Shown piece by piece: positions 44,091 through 51,619 of a DNA stretch of 64,000 bases. Within the stretch, counting starts at the first letter, position 1, and each line of letters begins with the position of its first letter. The notes below the pieces were generated by a model that did not search any database, was not told the DNA's origin, and saw nothing but the letters and a program-made list of their open reading frames with translations. The translations under genes were made by a program, and so were the position numbers. The DNA comes from JAHBVH01 sp034432375 (GTDB taxonomy: Bacteria > Chloroflexota > Anaerolineae > Caldilineales > Caldilineaceae), in the NCBI GenBank assembly GCA_034432375.1, contig DAOUCA010000099.1:1-64000 (forward strand), given 5' to 3'.

Positions 44091-46136
44091 TTATGCATTT
44101 TCCGCCCAGAACTGTTCCGGGTTGTATGGTCCAGGCGTGGGGTAGATCCATGAATTGGGGACCACTTTGGGCACGTTGCGCATGCGGTTGGTGACGATGC
44201 CATAGGCGTTCGGTTCGAGCACGGTGCCGATGGCGTAGAACTCTTCGGCGGCGATGTCGAGCACTTGCATCATCAGCTTTACTTGCTCTTCATCATCGCC
44301 AGTCAAGCCGATGGATCGGTAAATCTCCATGGCCTGTTTGACCTCGGTCGGCGGCTCTTCGGCCAGTTCATCTTCCGGATCGTTGTACCAAAAAGCCCAA
44401 GCTTTGGCATACATCGAACTACCGTTATCGACTGGTAACCAATAGCGCGCATCGAGAATCACCGCATCGCCATCACCGCCACCGAAACGATGGCCGGAAG
44501 CGTGGAATTCGAGATTGCGGCCACGACACCGTTCCTCCCAGAGCGAACGCTCCATCGTCCGTACATTCATCTCGACGCCCACCTGATCCCACCGCGGTTT
44601 GATCAAGCTCAGGGCATCAATGTAGGTTGTGCGCCCCAAATCCACCTCCATTACGAAGGAGATGCGATTGCCATCCGGTCCCAGGCGAAAACCGGCGGCA
44701 TCGCGTTTTGTATAGCCCGCTTTGTCGAGGTGTTCATTGGCCAGGTCGGGGTTGAACTCGGTGTATTGGGTCGCCAACCGCTCGTGGTGGAAACGCGATT
44801 CAGGGCGTGGGGCTGCTTGCCACGGCTGTCCCTGCCCGACGTGCACCAGATCGATAATCTCCTGCCGGTTCATGGCATAGGAGAGACCGATGCGGAAATC
44901 CTTGTTGCGGAAGACTTCGCGCAAGACCTCATCGGTGGTATTCATGTTGAATTGGATGATAAATTCGTTGACGGTCGTTGGGTAGAGATCAAAGAAGTCA
45001 AACTGGCCGGCCTCACGGTTATCAAAAAAGACCGCCTTGTTGCTTGGTGCCGAGATGTGATTCTCCTGGTAATCGATCTCGCCGTTGAGCGCCTTGAGGA
45101 CGAGCACCTGCGTTTCAGTCGCCAACTCGACAATATGGCGGTCGAGGTAGGGCAGTTGGTTACCGGCGGTGTCGACCTTGAAGAAGTAGGGGTTGCGCGT
45201 CGCCACAACGCGGCCGCTGCTTGCTCCGCCAATGCTTGTCCCCATCACCCACGGGCGCAACACCGGCAATTCGGCATTCTGCTCAAAGGCCGCTTTGGCG
45301 CCAAAGAAGTCAACCCAAGTGTCAAACTCGGCAGCTTTGGCATCCTCGGCTACATTGGGGTTGTACTTGACGTGGAACTGTTCCAGATAGTGGCGTGGGT
45401 AGTAGCAGACAACATCGAAGTTGGTCTGCGCCGCGTTTTTGATAAAGAGGCCGTGGGGTCCGGCAAAGCGGAAGGTGACGGTGTAATCATCGATCTTTTC
45501 GACGACGACCGGTTCATCTTCGCGCTTCAACCAGGAGGCCACAGATGGCGTCAACTCTTCGTTCATCAGTACATCTTCATACCAAAAGAGAATATCATCG
45601 GCAGTTAAGGGTTCACCATCCGAATAGCGGATCCCCTCGCGCAGGTGAAAGGTAAAGAGGGTGGCGTCATCGCTCGCTTCAAAGGATTCGGCTAGATTGG
45701 GGATGATGCCATCCCAGGCTGGTGTCCAGCGCAACATCTGCTGATAGCCGCCGTTGCGCGTCCATAGGTTGCCATTGGTTTCGATGGTGCCGCCATTCCA
45801 GTCGCCGCCATATTGACCGATGCTCTCCAATGGTTCGACGATCATGGGATTGTTGGGCAGCCGTTCGTCAACGGGTGGTAAGCTGCCCGCACGCACTAAA
45901 TCGGCTAACATGGGGGCTTCATTGTACTTCTGGCCGGCAACGGCTGGTTCGGCAACGGCCGCGGCCGGCTCGACAGCGGCCGGCTCGACAGCGGACGGTG
46001 CCGGCGCAGCACTCGGTGCACAGGCCACCAGCGCCAGGCTGGCCATTGTGACCGAAGAGCCGATTAAAAATTGACGACGGCTGACGATACGACGGGGAGT
46101 GGGTTGAGCACGCTTCACTTCTTCTTCGGCACGCAT
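44091..46136 (-). CDS. ABC transporter substrate-binding protein, family 5 (oligopeptide/oligosaccharide), Tat lipoprotein
   Basis: A 681-residue exported lipoprotein. Signal: twin arginine SRRQFLIGSSV followed by lipobox LVAC (Cys about 39) and an Ala/Pro/Glu-rich linker. Mature protein has the SBP_bac_5 fold: FTFHLREGIRYSDGEPLTADDILFW written here in parts (FTFHLREGIRYSDG; LTADDILFWYEDVL), then FRFAGPHG and IGLSYAMNRQEII. ATG at 46136 with GGAGGG upstream is chosen over 46262. Beside two glycosidases it probably binds an oligosaccharide, as family 5 proteins do in several thermophilic bacteria. The matching permeases and ATPases are not in the window. Confidence 0.88.
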   Translation of the reverse strand: MRAEEEVKRAQPTPRRIVSRRQFLIGSSVTMASLALVACAPSAAPAPSAVEPAAVEPAAAVAEPAVAGQKYNEAPMLADLVRAGSLPPVDERLPNNPMIVEPLESIGQYGGDWNGGTIETNGNLWTRNGGYQQMLRWTPAWDGIIPNLAESFEASDDATLFTFHLREGIRYSDGEPLTADDILFWYEDVLMNEELTPSVASWLKREDEPVVVEKIDDYTVTFRFAGPHGLFIKNAAQTNFDVVCYYPRHYLEQFHVKYNPNVAEDAKAAEFDTWVDFFGAKAAFEQNAELPVLRPWVMGTSIGGASSGRVVATRNPYFFKVDTAGNQLPYLDRHIVELATETQVLVLKALNGEIDYQENHISAPSNKAVFFDNREAGQFDFFDLYPTTVNEFIIQFNMNTTDEVLREVFRNKDFRIGLSYAMNRQEIIDLVHVGQGQPWQAAPRPESRFHHERLATQYTEFNPDLANEHLDKAGYTKRDAAGFRLGPDGNRISFVMEVDLGRTTYIDALSLIKPRWDQVGVEMNVRTMERSLWEERCRGRNLEFHASGHRFGGGDGDAVILDARYWLPVDNGSSMYAKAWAFWYNDPEDELAEEPPTEVKQAMEIYRSIGLTGDDEEQVKLMMQVLDIAAEEFYAIGTVLEPNAYGIVTNRMRNVPKVVPNSWIYPTPGPYNPEQFWAENA

Positions 46137-46341
46137 GGGATCCCTCCAGTGATCTTTGGAAAAGTGTCTGTTTAATCGTGAACTCATAAGGCACACTTGG
46201 GCTAAGCGCACAGCTTTGGCTTCCATACAGAAAAAGTGGCTTGCCCAGCCAGCACCCTGCATGGAGCGTGAGCTGCGCTAGCCTACAGCAGCAAAGCGTA
46301 CCCTATTAGGGACAAACAATGGATCAGTTGCGAATGGGGAG

Positions 46342-46361
46342 CAGTGTGACCGGTCACACTG
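46342..46361. promoter_or_regulatory. LacI-family operator candidate
   Basis: CAGTGTGACCGGTCACACTG is a perfect 20-bp palindrome in the divergent region between the LacI-type regulator and the solute-binding protein gene. LacI-family operators are palindromes of this size with a central CG, here CCGG. Lies 113 bp before lacI-like start and about 205 bp before the solute-binding protein start. Confidence 0.75.
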
Positions 46362-46459
46362 TAAGAAAAATAACATATCTTGCGTTCCTTGTCAATCCCA
46401 TTTGCACGGTAATAGAAGGAGAATTTATTTTCTTGCAATGGCCTTAATGCCCGCATCCA

Positions 46460-46468
46460 TGCTACAAT
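46460..46468 (+). promoter_or_regulatory. extended -10 of LacI-type gene, leaderless start
   Basis: TGCTACAAT is a TG-N-TACAAT extended -10. Transcription would begin about 7 nt later, at or beside the ATG at 46475. There is no Shine-Dalgarno at the right distance; an AGAAGGAG at 46414 is too far and has no usable start. The messenger is therefore probably leaderless. Confidence 0.5.
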
Positions 46469-46474
46469 CGCATC

Positions 46475-47482
46475 ATGAGCCAACGTGTAACGATTCGGGA
46501 TGTGGCGCGCGCGGCTGGAGTGTCTCACCAGACAGTCTCGCGTGTCATCAACAACCATGACAAGATTAGCACGGCGACGCGACGACGGGTCGAAGAGGCC
46601 ATTCGTATCCTTAACTTTCGCCCTAGCCGCACGGCGCGCAATCTCGCCACCCAGCGCACGATGACCGTGGGCTTGTTGGTGCCCAATATTGCCAACCCTT
46701 ACTTTGCCGAGGTCGCACATGGCGCGCAGGAGGTAGCGCGGGCAAGCCAATACAGCGTCTTTCTCGGCAATACGAATTGGGATCCGCAAGAGGAGTTGCA
46801 ACTGCTGCACTCGCTCGCCTCTTACCCGGTCGATGGCATTATTCTATGCAGCGCGCGCAGCAGTGATCGGGTACTGACAGATTTTTGTGACAGTTACCGC
46901 CCGCTGGTGTTGGGGGGACGTCTTTTTGTCCACCCGAATATCAGCTTGGTGCGTAGTGATCATGGGGCCGGTATGCAATTGGTCATTGAACATTTACGTC
47001 GCCAAGGTCATACCAAGATTGCAATGCTAGCTGGCCCCGCTGTCGCGCCAACCATGAGCAATGCATTGCGCCTCAATGCATTTCGTCATGCTGTACAGAT
47101 TGCCGGTTTGCCGGTGGCAGATCGCTGGATCGCTCACGGACCGTTGACGATGGAAGGGGGATATCAGTTGGCAAAGCGACTATTGACCACTGCACCGGAA
47201 GTTACCGCAATTTGCGCACACAATGATCTAATGGCGATTGGTGCGCTCAAAGCCTGTCGCGAGGTCGGGCGCAAGGTGCCGGTTGATTGCGCCGTGATTG
47301 GCTACAACGATACGGATTTGGCGGCCATGGTCGATCCGCCGTTGACTTCGGTGCGCGTGGACACTTTTGAGGTGGGGCGACAACAGATGACGCGGCTGTT
47401 GGCAATGATGGCGCAGCCGAAGGAGTGCTTTCCGGAGTTGGTGTTGCCGGTAACGGAGCTAGTAGAACGTACGTCTGGTTAA
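46475..47482 (+). CDS. LacI-family transcriptional regulator
   Basis: A 335-residue repressor. N-terminal helix-turn-helix VTIRDVARAAGVSHQTVSRVIN and hinge helix SRTARNLAT, then the periplasmic-binding-protein-like sensor (GLLVPNIANPYFAEV; HNDLMAIGALKACREVG; VDPPLTSVRVD). Divergent to the solute-binding protein and glycosidase genes, with a 20-bp palindrome between them, so it most likely controls that sugar uptake and cleavage locus in response to a sugar ligand. Followed after 2 bp by a pair of palindromic elements. Confidence 0.93.
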   Translation: MSQRVTIRDVARAAGVSHQTVSRVINNHDKISTATRRRVEEAIRILNFRPSRTARNLATQRTMTVGLLVPNIANPYFAEVAHGAQEVARASQYSVFLGNTNWDPQEELQLLHSLASYPVDGIILCSARSSDRVLTDFCDSYRPLVLGGRLFVHPNISLVRSDHGAGMQLVIEHLRRQGHTKIAMLAGPAVAPTMSNALRLNAFRHAVQIAGLPVADRWIAHGPLTMEGGYQLAKRLLTTAPEVTAICAHNDLMAIGALKACREVGRKVPVDCAVIGYNDTDLAAMVDPPLTSVRVDTFEVGRQQMTRLLAMMAQPKECFPELVLPVTELVERTSG

Positions 47483-47484
47483 GT

Positions 47485-47580
47485 AAGGGCCTGTCCAGAA
47501 ATAACTTGGAGAATTTTTCCGTACGGACACGGTACACCGTGTCCGTACAATTGACTACTTTATTTCTGGACAGACCCTAA
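47485..47580. mobile_element. palindromic element A with GTCCAGAAATAA ends
   Basis: TAAGGGCCTGTCCAGAAATAA on the left and TTATTTCTGGACAGACCCTAA on the right (with mismatches) bound a 26-28-bp perfect inner palindrome, GTACGGACACGGT / ACCGTGTCCGTAC. Begins 2 bp after the LacI gene stop. Confidence 0.75.
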
Positions 47581-47586
47581 GTAATC

Positions 47587-47664
47587 GTCCAGAAATAAGT
47601 ACACGGTTGTAGGGACACGGTATACCATGTCCCTACGGTTACAAATCTAAAGCTATTTTTGGAC
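47587..47664. mobile_element. palindromic element B, related ends, different core
   Basis: GTCCAGAAATAAGT and ATTTTTGGAC terminal repeats enclose GTAGGGACA...TGTCCCTAC with a GGTATACC centre. Ends are related to element A next to it, cores are not. The remaining 47665-47821 stretch is AT-rich, with no gene seen. Confidence 0.65.
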
Positions 47665-47821
47665 AATGACTAAGGTTTATTTGATATACTTATTCACTCT
47701 ATCCTCGGTCCTTCTGGCTTGTGGGGAGGGGCGTAACCATAAGCTCATTTTTAATGAGTCATGACCTATTGGCGCATCAAACTTCGGTTACAATACACGC
47801 AATACACAATACGAATAAGGT

Positions 47822-48316
47822 TTATCTCCAAAAGCCTTCATGCACCACCCCTGCTTCCTCTTCGATCAACGGCCCAACTACGTCTACTGGCCGCGCGCTG
47901 CACGCAAAGAGTTCACGACAGGGGAGACGCAACGTCTCATTTTCATCGTGGCTGCCGATCATGGTATAGAGGCTCGCTTCACTGAGCGCAAACACAACGC
48001 GCCCGACCTTGCCCCAATGGATCGCGCCAGCACACATGGCGCAGGGCTCGGTGCTGGTGTAGAGGGTGCAGTGGATCAAGGTATCCGGTGAGAAGGCGCG
48101 TGACGCTTTGCGCATCAGATTTGTTTCAGCATGACCAGTGCAGTCATTGGCTGTCACCACGGTGTTCTCGGCTTCGAGCAACACCGTGCCCTGGTCGTCG
48201 ACAAGGAGTGCGCCAAACGGGTGGTTGCCATTGGTGCGTGATCGCTGCGCGATGGCAATCGCCTGTCGCAGGTAAGCAATATCACGTTCTCGGATTGTCT
48301 GTGCCTGATCTGTCAT
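47822..48316 (-). CDS. nucleoside/guanine deaminase (CDA superfamily)
   Basis: A 164-residue zinc deaminase: GNHPFGALLVDD, catalytic GHAETNL (His ligand and proton-shuttle Glu) and PCAMCAGAIHW (two Cys ligands). The dimer-forming C-terminal tail with EEEAGVVHEGFW is like that of bacterial guanine deaminases (GuaD/YkfA type). The ATG at 48316 (MTDQAQ) is preferred to upstream alternatives. It begins 34 bp after the BMP lipoprotein gene on the same strand, which fits capture and deamination of a purine base or nucleoside. Confidence 0.88.
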   Translation of the reverse strand: MTDQAQTIRERDIAYLRQAIAIAQRSRTNGNHPFGALLVDDQGTVLLEAENTVVTANDCTGHAETNLMRKASRAFSPDTLIHCTLYTSTEPCAMCAGAIHWGKVGRVVFALSEASLYTMIGSHDENETLRLPCRELFACSARPVDVVGPLIEEEAGVVHEGFWR

Positions 48317-48350
48317 GGGATTTTGATCTATTCCTGCGATTTTCGCTATA

Positions 48351-49427
48351 CTAACGCGGCTCGACGACAATCGTAATCGACCCATCGATCAGGCCAGCTT
48401 CGGCTGCTTTGGCCGCGTCGACCGCCTCTGGGGGGAGCGCGTCACTATAAATTGTCTTGATGCCGCCGTTAGCGTAGGTTAGTTGTAATACTGCGCCGCC
48501 GAGTTCACCAGCTTGATGGGCTTTGATCATTGCCAGCAGCGTGTCATACCAATCATAGATGGCGGAGGCCACCACCGTCTCTGGGGCTACCGTACTCTGA
48601 TCCGCCTGCACGCCGATCCAGGGGACGCCATTTTCTTTGGCTACCCCAATGGCACCTGTCACCTGCTGCGACGACCCGGTCAGCACATCTGCGCCTGCAC
48701 GGACGTGGACATTGGCCGCTTCGGCAGCTAGCGCAGTATCCCCAAAGGAACCGGTGAACGAGACATTAACCTCGACCGCTGAGTCGGTAGCCTTAACGCC
48801 GGCCAGGAAGCCATCAACATGTAACTTGGCATCGCCGGCATCTATAGGACCGACCAATCCAATAATCTTGGCTTTAGTCAACATGGCGGCGAGGACACCG
48901 GTGACATAGCCGGCTTCATCCCCACGTGGCTCATAGGCAAAGATGTTGGTGAGCCCCTCGTCGCCGCCTGTATTGGTGGTGGTGCCCCAGGCAAAGCTGG
49001 TTTCTGGAAAGTCGCGTGCCACTTCAAAGAGCGAATCGCCATATTGGGCACCGTGCGCGATGATGAGATCGTAGCCATCGCTGGCATAGTCACGGAGCGC
49101 AGCGGCGGCGTCTGGCACGCTAAACATATTTTCACTGTAGGCCACTTCAACCACGCCTTCGCCGGCATCGATTTGGATCTGCCTCAGGCTCTCGTAGATC
49201 GACTGGCTCCACGAAATATCATTGGTTGTGCTGGGAATAATCAACGCAATCTTAATCGGATCAATGCCAAGGTTGCCTGTGATCGATGTAGCGGCGGCTT
49301 CTTCGGCCACTGTTGTAGACGCTGCCACTGATTGGCTTGGCTCGGCTGGCGCAGTCGGTGCAACACAACTGGCAAGAAGGAGAAGGGACAAAGTACAACA
49401 AAGGCACAAAATGGATTTTCGGTTCAT
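48351..49427 (-). CDS. BMP-family substrate-binding lipoprotein, second copy
   Basis: A 358-residue lipoprotein (lipobox LLLASC, Cys about 21) with the BMP fold: IALIIPSTTNDISWSQSIYE, GYDLIIAHGAQYGDSLFE, FAYEPRGDEAGYVTGVLAA and ADVLTGSSQQVTGAI. Only distantly similar to the BMP protein at 4446. No ATPase or permease follows; instead a guanine-deaminase-like gene does. It may share a transporter encoded elsewhere, for example the one at 652-4297. GGGAGCG precedes the ATG. Confidence 0.88.
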   Translation of the reverse strand: MNRKSILCLCCTLSLLLLASCVAPTAPAEPSQSVAASTTVAEEAAATSITGNLGIDPIKIALIIPSTTNDISWSQSIYESLRQIQIDAGEGVVEVAYSENMFSVPDAAAALRDYASDGYDLIIAHGAQYGDSLFEVARDFPETSFAWGTTTNTGGDEGLTNIFAYEPRGDEAGYVTGVLAAMLTKAKIIGLVGPIDAGDAKLHVDGFLAGVKATDSAVEVNVSFTGSFGDTALAAEAANVHVRAGADVLTGSSQQVTGAIGVAKENGVPWIGVQADQSTVAPETVVASAIYDWYDTLLAMIKAHQAGELGGAVLQLTYANGGIKTIYSDALPPEAVDAAKAAEAGLIDGSITIVVEPR

Positions 49428-49604
49428 TGCAGACGCTCCCGCATCGTTGTGGGTTGGTGAAAGCTACTTGTGAAAGTAAAGTTCTGGTCAGAGGGATTAT
49501 ATTGACCGCCTGGGAGCATACCACGCTGCGTGCGGCAAAACAATGGTAAAGTTGCACGAAAATCTGCACCTGAATGTAACCGTTACGACCATTCAAGCGC
49601 TTCC

Positions 49605-49742
49605 CTAGTACAATTGACCAGGAGCGATGCCTAACTTGCGCACTTTAGCCGCCAAATGTGCCGCCCGTTGCTCCGTTTGTTCAGTTTCCTGACGTGCCAC
49701 TTCGGTTAAACGCCCTTCAGCTTGATAACCGATCACCACATA
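49605..49742 (-). pseudogene. C-terminal remnant of Uma2-like or related protein
   Basis: 46 codons on the minus strand end with a proper stop: VVIGYQAEGRLTEVARQETE, then QRAAHLAAKVRKLGIAPGQLY. This Gln/Glu/Ala coiled tail closing in LGIxP is the usual C-terminus of Uma2-type nuclease-fold proteins. The upstream part is missing; a palindromic element (49743-49830) stands exactly where it would continue. Confidence 0.55.
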
Positions 49743-49830
49743 CCTTATAGACGAATCATTTAAAAGTCATCCATAAGAGAGTTACTTTTACACGAGAGGC
49801 TGTATGACTTTTAAGGATTTTATCTATTAG
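49743..49830 (-). mobile_element. palindromic MITE-like element, family shared with 62660-62748
   Basis: Read on the minus strand CTAATAGATAAAATCC, AAAAGT, CTCTCGTGTAAAA, ACTTTTAAATGATTCGTCTATAAGG (in parts) match the element at 62660-62748 in order and spacing, with about three-quarters identity. Terminal inverted repeats TAGATAAA...AAAAGT and ACTTTTAAA...GTCTA. It cuts off the remnant gene at 49605. Confidence 0.72.
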
Positions 49831-49846
49831 TAGGCAGGACCATCGA

Positions 49847-51619
49847 TCAGGTATACGCAACGGCATCGGTAAAATCGGTCTCCAACGCTGGCCAACCAAG
49901 ATCGCCCTGTTCGGTCCAGCGCCGTTTAAGCTGCCACCCCATTAGGTCAATATCGATCCCGATCTCCTGGCCATTGCGTTGATAGAAGACCGTGTATCGC
50001 CGTTCCCCTTCAGCAGGATAGGTATAAGCTGGATCGAGATGCTCGGCGATGGTGCCACGGGCGACTGCCGCACCAAATGCAGCGCCATCACGAAAGGCAT
50101 TGCGAGCAGCCATCTCCAAATAAAAGGCAACGATCGGCTTGCCTTTGTAGAAGGCCCCCGGCCAATTCATCTCCCAGAAGCGCTTCTCCGGTCCTTGATA
50201 GTTGTACATCTCCAGAACCAGATCGCCGTCTCGTTCCACTAATTGTACCGGACTAGCTTTGCCCATTGCTGTGATCGTGAGTGGTCGTATGGCAATACAC
50301 GCATCACCGCTGCAGACGACAATAACTTCGCCCGGTGCAACCACCGCTGGCAACGACGTTACCCGCTTTGGGCCTACCCAAATTGCATCGACCTGCGCCG
50401 CCTGCGTCCAGATTAAGACCGCTTTGGCGCTTGATCCATGGCGAAAATTCTGTGGGCCATAGATGCCTATGGCGCGGTTTGCCTGCTGCACACTAAAAAA
50501 GTCACCTTCGTCGGGCAAATTGCGAGTCTTGGTGCGGTCGGTCGCATGGTAGGCATCGCCAAACCACTTGTCGTTGGTGATGTAGCGGCTATAGAGGACG
50601 CCGGGGCGATCGGCGTGAGGACGGGTAAAATGGGCCATGCAGACATTGGCTTGCGGGTTAAAGCTGCTGGTGGCGGTGCCCAACACATAGGTTGGCGCAT
50701 GATAGGTGGTAATGGCAAGTTTGCGATTGCGCTCGGCAGTTTCTACAACTTGAAAGGTCTCTGGACGCTGATCAAGTAGACCGCCAATCCAGGCTGGTAC
50801 CGTGCCATTGGTCGCCCAACTGCGCACCATGTCGATCTCCGGCGGAGTTTCACAGACTACGGAAGGTTGATAGGCTCGACCATGGGGGCCCGCCCAGCGT
50901 CCGGTTGGCGTGTGGATGTGGAGTGCAATGCTAAGTGCCAGCTTGGCAATCATGCGCTGGGCATTGGCACGAGTATCGTTATCTTGGACCAAATCGACCA
51001 GCCATTTGAGGGCGCGGATGGTAACAGCGCTATAGGTAGGGCTGTTATATTCGAGCGGGTGCCCGTGCTGATTGGTATAGGTTATCCAGGCAATTAGCTT
51101 CGCATAGCCCCTTTGCGCGATCGCTTGATCTTCTAGTAACTCGCCACCCAGGCAGCTGTTGAGAATATCAAGCACTGTAATGTTGGTATAGGCTACCAAT
51201 ACATCAAGCTGGGCAATCTCCCTTAACCCGAGCCGGATCGCCCCCAGCACGCGTTCACGATACTCTTTAGAAAGACGATCCCCATGACGGATCATCATGG
51301 GGATCAGTGCTTCTAGATTAAATTCAACGGCGTTGAGATCCTCAACAAAGGTATCTTCAGCCATCCAGTAAAAGTTGCCGTAGTGTGGATCTCGCGCATC
51401 GGTCTCTTGACAACTCAGCACGGCATCAAGTACCGTTTCGGCCAGAATCAGGTCATCGGGATGACCGTTGGCGACGAGATCGGCCGCCAATCGTGCGCCG
51501 CGTCGGCTTTCGTGAAAGAGACCAAATTCAGTCTGCTTGCTAATCAAGCAGGTGCGGGGATTAAACTCCTCCGGCAGAGATAAGCGGGGGGGCAAGGGAT
51601 TTGGGTGCGGCTGGATCAT
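49847..51619 (-). CDS. unknown protein, alpha/alpha-barrel plus beta domain (lyase/glycosidase-like)
   Basis: About 590 residues, no signal peptide. The N-terminal half is a succession of amphipathic helices with aromatic and Asn/His-rich loops (TNITVLDILNSCLGGEL; HGHPLEYNSPTYSAVTIRAL; PTGRWAGPHGRAYQ), the look of an (alpha/alpha) toroid as in polysaccharide lyases and hydrolases. The C-terminal half is beta-rich (KAVLIWTQAAQVDAIWVG; GDLVLEMYNYQGPEKRFW). I do not recognise the family. The start is uncertain: the frame is open up to 51679, and every start overlaps the end of the UvrD-like gene by 56 bp or more. Confidence 0.65.
   Translation of the reverse strand: MIQPHPNPLPPRLSLPEEFNPRTCLISKQTEFGLFHESRRGARLAADLVANGHPDDLILAETVLDAVLSCQETDARDPHYGNFYWMAEDTFVEDLNAVEFNLEALIPMMIRHGDRLSKEYRERVLGAIRLGLREIAQLDVLVAYTNITVLDILNSCLGGELLEDQAIAQRGYAKLIAWITYTNQHGHPLEYNSPTYSAVTIRALKWLVDLVQDNDTRANAQRMIAKLALSIALHIHTPTGRWAGPHGRAYQPSVVCETPPEIDMVRSWATNGTVPAWIGGLLDQRPETFQVVETAERNRKLAITTYHAPTYVLGTATSSFNPQANVCMAHFTRPHADRPGVLYSRYITNDKWFGDAYHATDRTKTRNLPDEGDFFSVQQANRAIGIYGPQNFRHGSSAKAVLIWTQAAQVDAIWVGPKRVTSLPAVVAPGEVIVVCSGDACIAIRPLTITAMGKASPVQLVERDGDLVLEMYNYQGPEKRFWEMNWPGAFYKGKPIVAFYLEMAARNAFRDGAAFGAAVARGTIAEHLDPAYTYPAEGERRYTVFYQRNGQEIGIDIDLMGWQLKRRWTEQGDLGWPALETDFTDAVAYT

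Noticed and set aside
44490..45608. 372-codon open frame opposite the family 5 solute-binding protein gene
   Set aside because: Shadow of the real gene; codon pattern follows the opposite strand and no motif is seen.
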